From: Rhodothermia bacterium
GTDB taxonomy: Bacteria; Bacteroidota; Rhodothermia; Balneolales; Balneolaceae
Direction of reading: 5' to 3'
Length of the DNA stretch: 64,000 nucleotides
Assembly (NCBI GenBank): GCA_030427885.1
Contig: JAUICM010000007.1
Span: 124,001 to 188,000, forward strand
In this document: positions 63,171 through 64,000 of the stretch, piece after piece
Position numbering within the stretch: the stretch's first letter is position 1
Layout: each line of letters starts with the position of its first letter
The notes under the pieces: model-generated
What the model was told of the DNA's origin: nothing
Database searches by the model: none
What the model saw: only the letters and a program-made list of their open reading frames with translations
Translations under genes and position numbers: made by a program

Positions 63171-63240
63171 GCGGGTAGCGGGTTCGAACCGCTGACCTCC
63201 GGGTTATGAATCCGGCGCTCTGACCGCTGAGCTAACCCGC
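63171..63240 (-). tRNA. tRNA with CAT anticodon (Met or Ile2-like)
   Basis: On the minus strand a cloverleaf folds: acceptor GCGGGT/ACCCGC (6 bp), D-arm GCTC/GAGC, anticodon arm with loop TTCATAA (CAT) and stem CCGGA/CCCGG (one A-C mismatch next to the loop), variable loop AGGTC, and T-arm AGCGG TTCGAAC CCGCT. A seventh acceptor pair would be U-C. CCA is not encoded. It lies 5 bases after a phage CDS, so it is phage-borne. Elongator Met, initiator and Ile2 cannot be told apart. Confidence 0.85.
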
Positions 63241-63245
63241 AATAT

Positions 63246-63617
63246 TTAACCCGCCCGATGAAATTCAGATCGGGTTAAGGTTCCTTTACTGTTTAATTTT
63301 GGCGGCCTTTTAACTCTCATACCTTCATAACACAGGTATCTATACTTTAAAAAGGCGTTGGGCGTAATGATTATACCTGACAACAGAACATCAGTAAATA
63401 CAATAGTTTCATTAACATCAGCCTGAAGGCTATATATAAGAGCGTTAAGCCCTGCATCAGAAATACTCACAGTTACGGGTGCATTAATTGCTAAAGTATC
63501 ACTTGATACAATTACCAAAGTGCCGTCTGGTTCACTTGCCTTTGTCGGGCCTGGGATCACCAGAATTACTGCGAAAGCAAGGATTAAAAAATGATATAGT
63601 CGGGAAATAGATTTCAT
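63246..63617 (-). CDS. secreted hypothetical protein in phage region
   Basis: A 123-residue protein with a clear signal peptide (LYHFLILAFAVILVIPGPTKASE) and a mature domain of strands (TLVIVSSDTLAINAPVTVSISDAG). It is not a family I recognise. Position between a terminator and the tRNA makes it part of the phage transcript; an exported phage protein may alter the host surface, but this is speculative. Confidence 0.6.
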   Translation of the reverse strand: MKSISRLYHFLILAFAVILVIPGPTKASEPDGTLVIVSSDTLAINAPVTVSISDAGLNALIYSLQADVNETIVFTDVLLSGIIITPNAFLKYRYLCYEGMRVKRPPKLNSKGTLTRSEFHRAG

Positions 63618-63662
63618 AATTCAGTTGTTTGTTTATAGTTGGGGTTATAGTGGTTTAAAACC

Positions 63663-63687
63663 CTCTCCCTGAGTCAATCAGGGAGAG
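63663..63687 (-). terminator. hairpin terminator downstream of the partial edge gene
   Basis: A perfect 10-bp stem CTCTCCCTGA/TCAGGGAGAG (63663-63672 with 63678-63687) with a 5-base loop. On the minus strand it is followed by GGGTTTTAAACC, a short T-run only. It separates the edge gene from the secreted protein. Confidence 0.65.
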
Positions 63688-63735
63688 AGTGAATCAAAAA
63701 CCACATGTCACCATGCAATTGGCCGAAGCCAATTT

Positions 63736-63999
63736 CTATCCAAGCCGTAGACCTGCCACGCGCTCAACACACTTGTTAGACAACCTTACAAGGTCAATAT
63801 CAAGCTCAGTATCAGTAACAATGAAGTTTCCATCCTCTCGGGTTTTGCTTACATCAAGACCGATAGTTGTTGCTAGAGCTAAATCTCGCTTACTGAGCTT
63901 TCCTACATAAACAGAAGAGCAGTCATCCGTTGCGCCAACAGTCTCAGAAAACGGGAGAATATCTTCGCTTTCGTCACTATTCCAACCAGAGCTAAAAAT
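63736..63999 (-). CDS. phage-region protein, 5' end outside window
   Basis: An open minus-strand frame with no start in the window runs in from the right edge for 87 codons to TAG at 63736-63738. Residues include NSDESEDILPFSETVGATDD, VYVGKLSKRDLALATTIGLD and ELDIDLVRLSNKCVERVAGL. I do not recognise it. Being on the same strand as the phage genes, it is probably structural. Confidence 0.6.
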   Translation of the reverse strand: MFSSGWNSDESEDILPFSETVGATDDCSSVYVGKLSKRDLALATTIGLDVSKTREDGNFIVTDTELDIDLVRLSNKCVERVAGLRLG

Positions 64000-64000
64000 C

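Larger units (their letters stand above)
53778..64000 (-). mobile_element. tail and lysis region of a prophage or phage-derived element, right part outside window
   Basis: All genes are on the minus strand, tightly packed with 1-4 base overlaps, in contrast to the mixed-strand host genes. Contents: tail protein, tape measure, frameshifted tail chaperone, SGNH tail protein, lysis-type genes and a tRNA. Head, replication and integrase genes are not in view, so intact prophage, remnant and tailocin-like element cannot be told apart. Confidence 0.85.

Noticed and set aside
63171-63240. tRNA as the prophage attachment site
   Set aside because: Phage-like genes lie on both sides and no integrase or 3'-end repeat is visible, so it looks like an internal tRNA rather than a boundary.

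Overview
The window looks like chromosome of a Bacteroidota-type bacterium, most plausibly Balneolota/Balneolaceae. This is inferred from family content (DUF4097, GIN/DUF2807, DUF5916, DUF4402, SPOR and TM-containing MutS-like proteins), AT-rich leaders with weak Shine-Dalgarno sites, and one TAnnTTTG-like promoter. It has not been tested by a database search. No rRNA, CRISPR array, insertion sequence or integrase was seen, and no gene-free gap exceeds 300 bases.

Layout: 1-11 kb holds housekeeping genes: a DEAD-box RNA helicase, the minus-strand folE-cutC-cysS-yidD-hisI series, and a standalone Smr protein translationally coupled to a membrane-anchored MutS-type ATPase. 11.3-16.4 kb is an unusual co-directional set: a flavin amine oxidase and two tandem aminotransferases with Tat-like leaders, then a secreted protein ending in a Hint (intein/hedgehog-type) domain. 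16.6-22 kb has two tandem GH16 lipoproteins, small enzymes and palindrome-rich intergenic repeats. 22.2-31.1 kb is an ECF sigma/anti-sigma unit running into two DUF4097 surface proteins, followed by two DUF5916 outer-membrane proteins. 31-42 kb is mixed: Bax-inhibitor, GH3 glucosidase, hydrolase, MerC, D-amino-acid-oxidase-like enzyme, receiver protein, ferredoxin-NADP reductase. 42.3-48.5 kb holds alaS and the pyruvate dehydrogenase E1alpha-E1beta-E2 operon.

The most novel part is 48.5-64 kb, all on the minus strand. A DUF4402 pilin-like subunit, a PapD-like chaperone and a usher-like outer-membrane protein form a compact chaperone-usher locus. The usher carries a C-terminal array of SPOR (peptidoglycan-binding) repeats, which I know of in no described usher. 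Directly upstream starts the tail and lysis region of a prophage or phage-derived element that runs off the window. It includes a tape-measure protein, a tail-assembly chaperone with a clear -1 ribosomal frameshift site (nine U, extension open to the tape-measure start), an SGNH-hydrolase tail protein, a DUF5675 lysis-type protein and a CAT-anticodon tRNA. A 19-base near-perfect direct repeat marks the pilin/phage junction.

How parts may work together: the GH16 lipoproteins and GH3 enzyme fit stepwise beta-glucan use; the sigma unit probably autoregulates and drives its surface-protein genes; the terminator between pilin and chaperone fits a high subunit-to-assembly-machine ratio.
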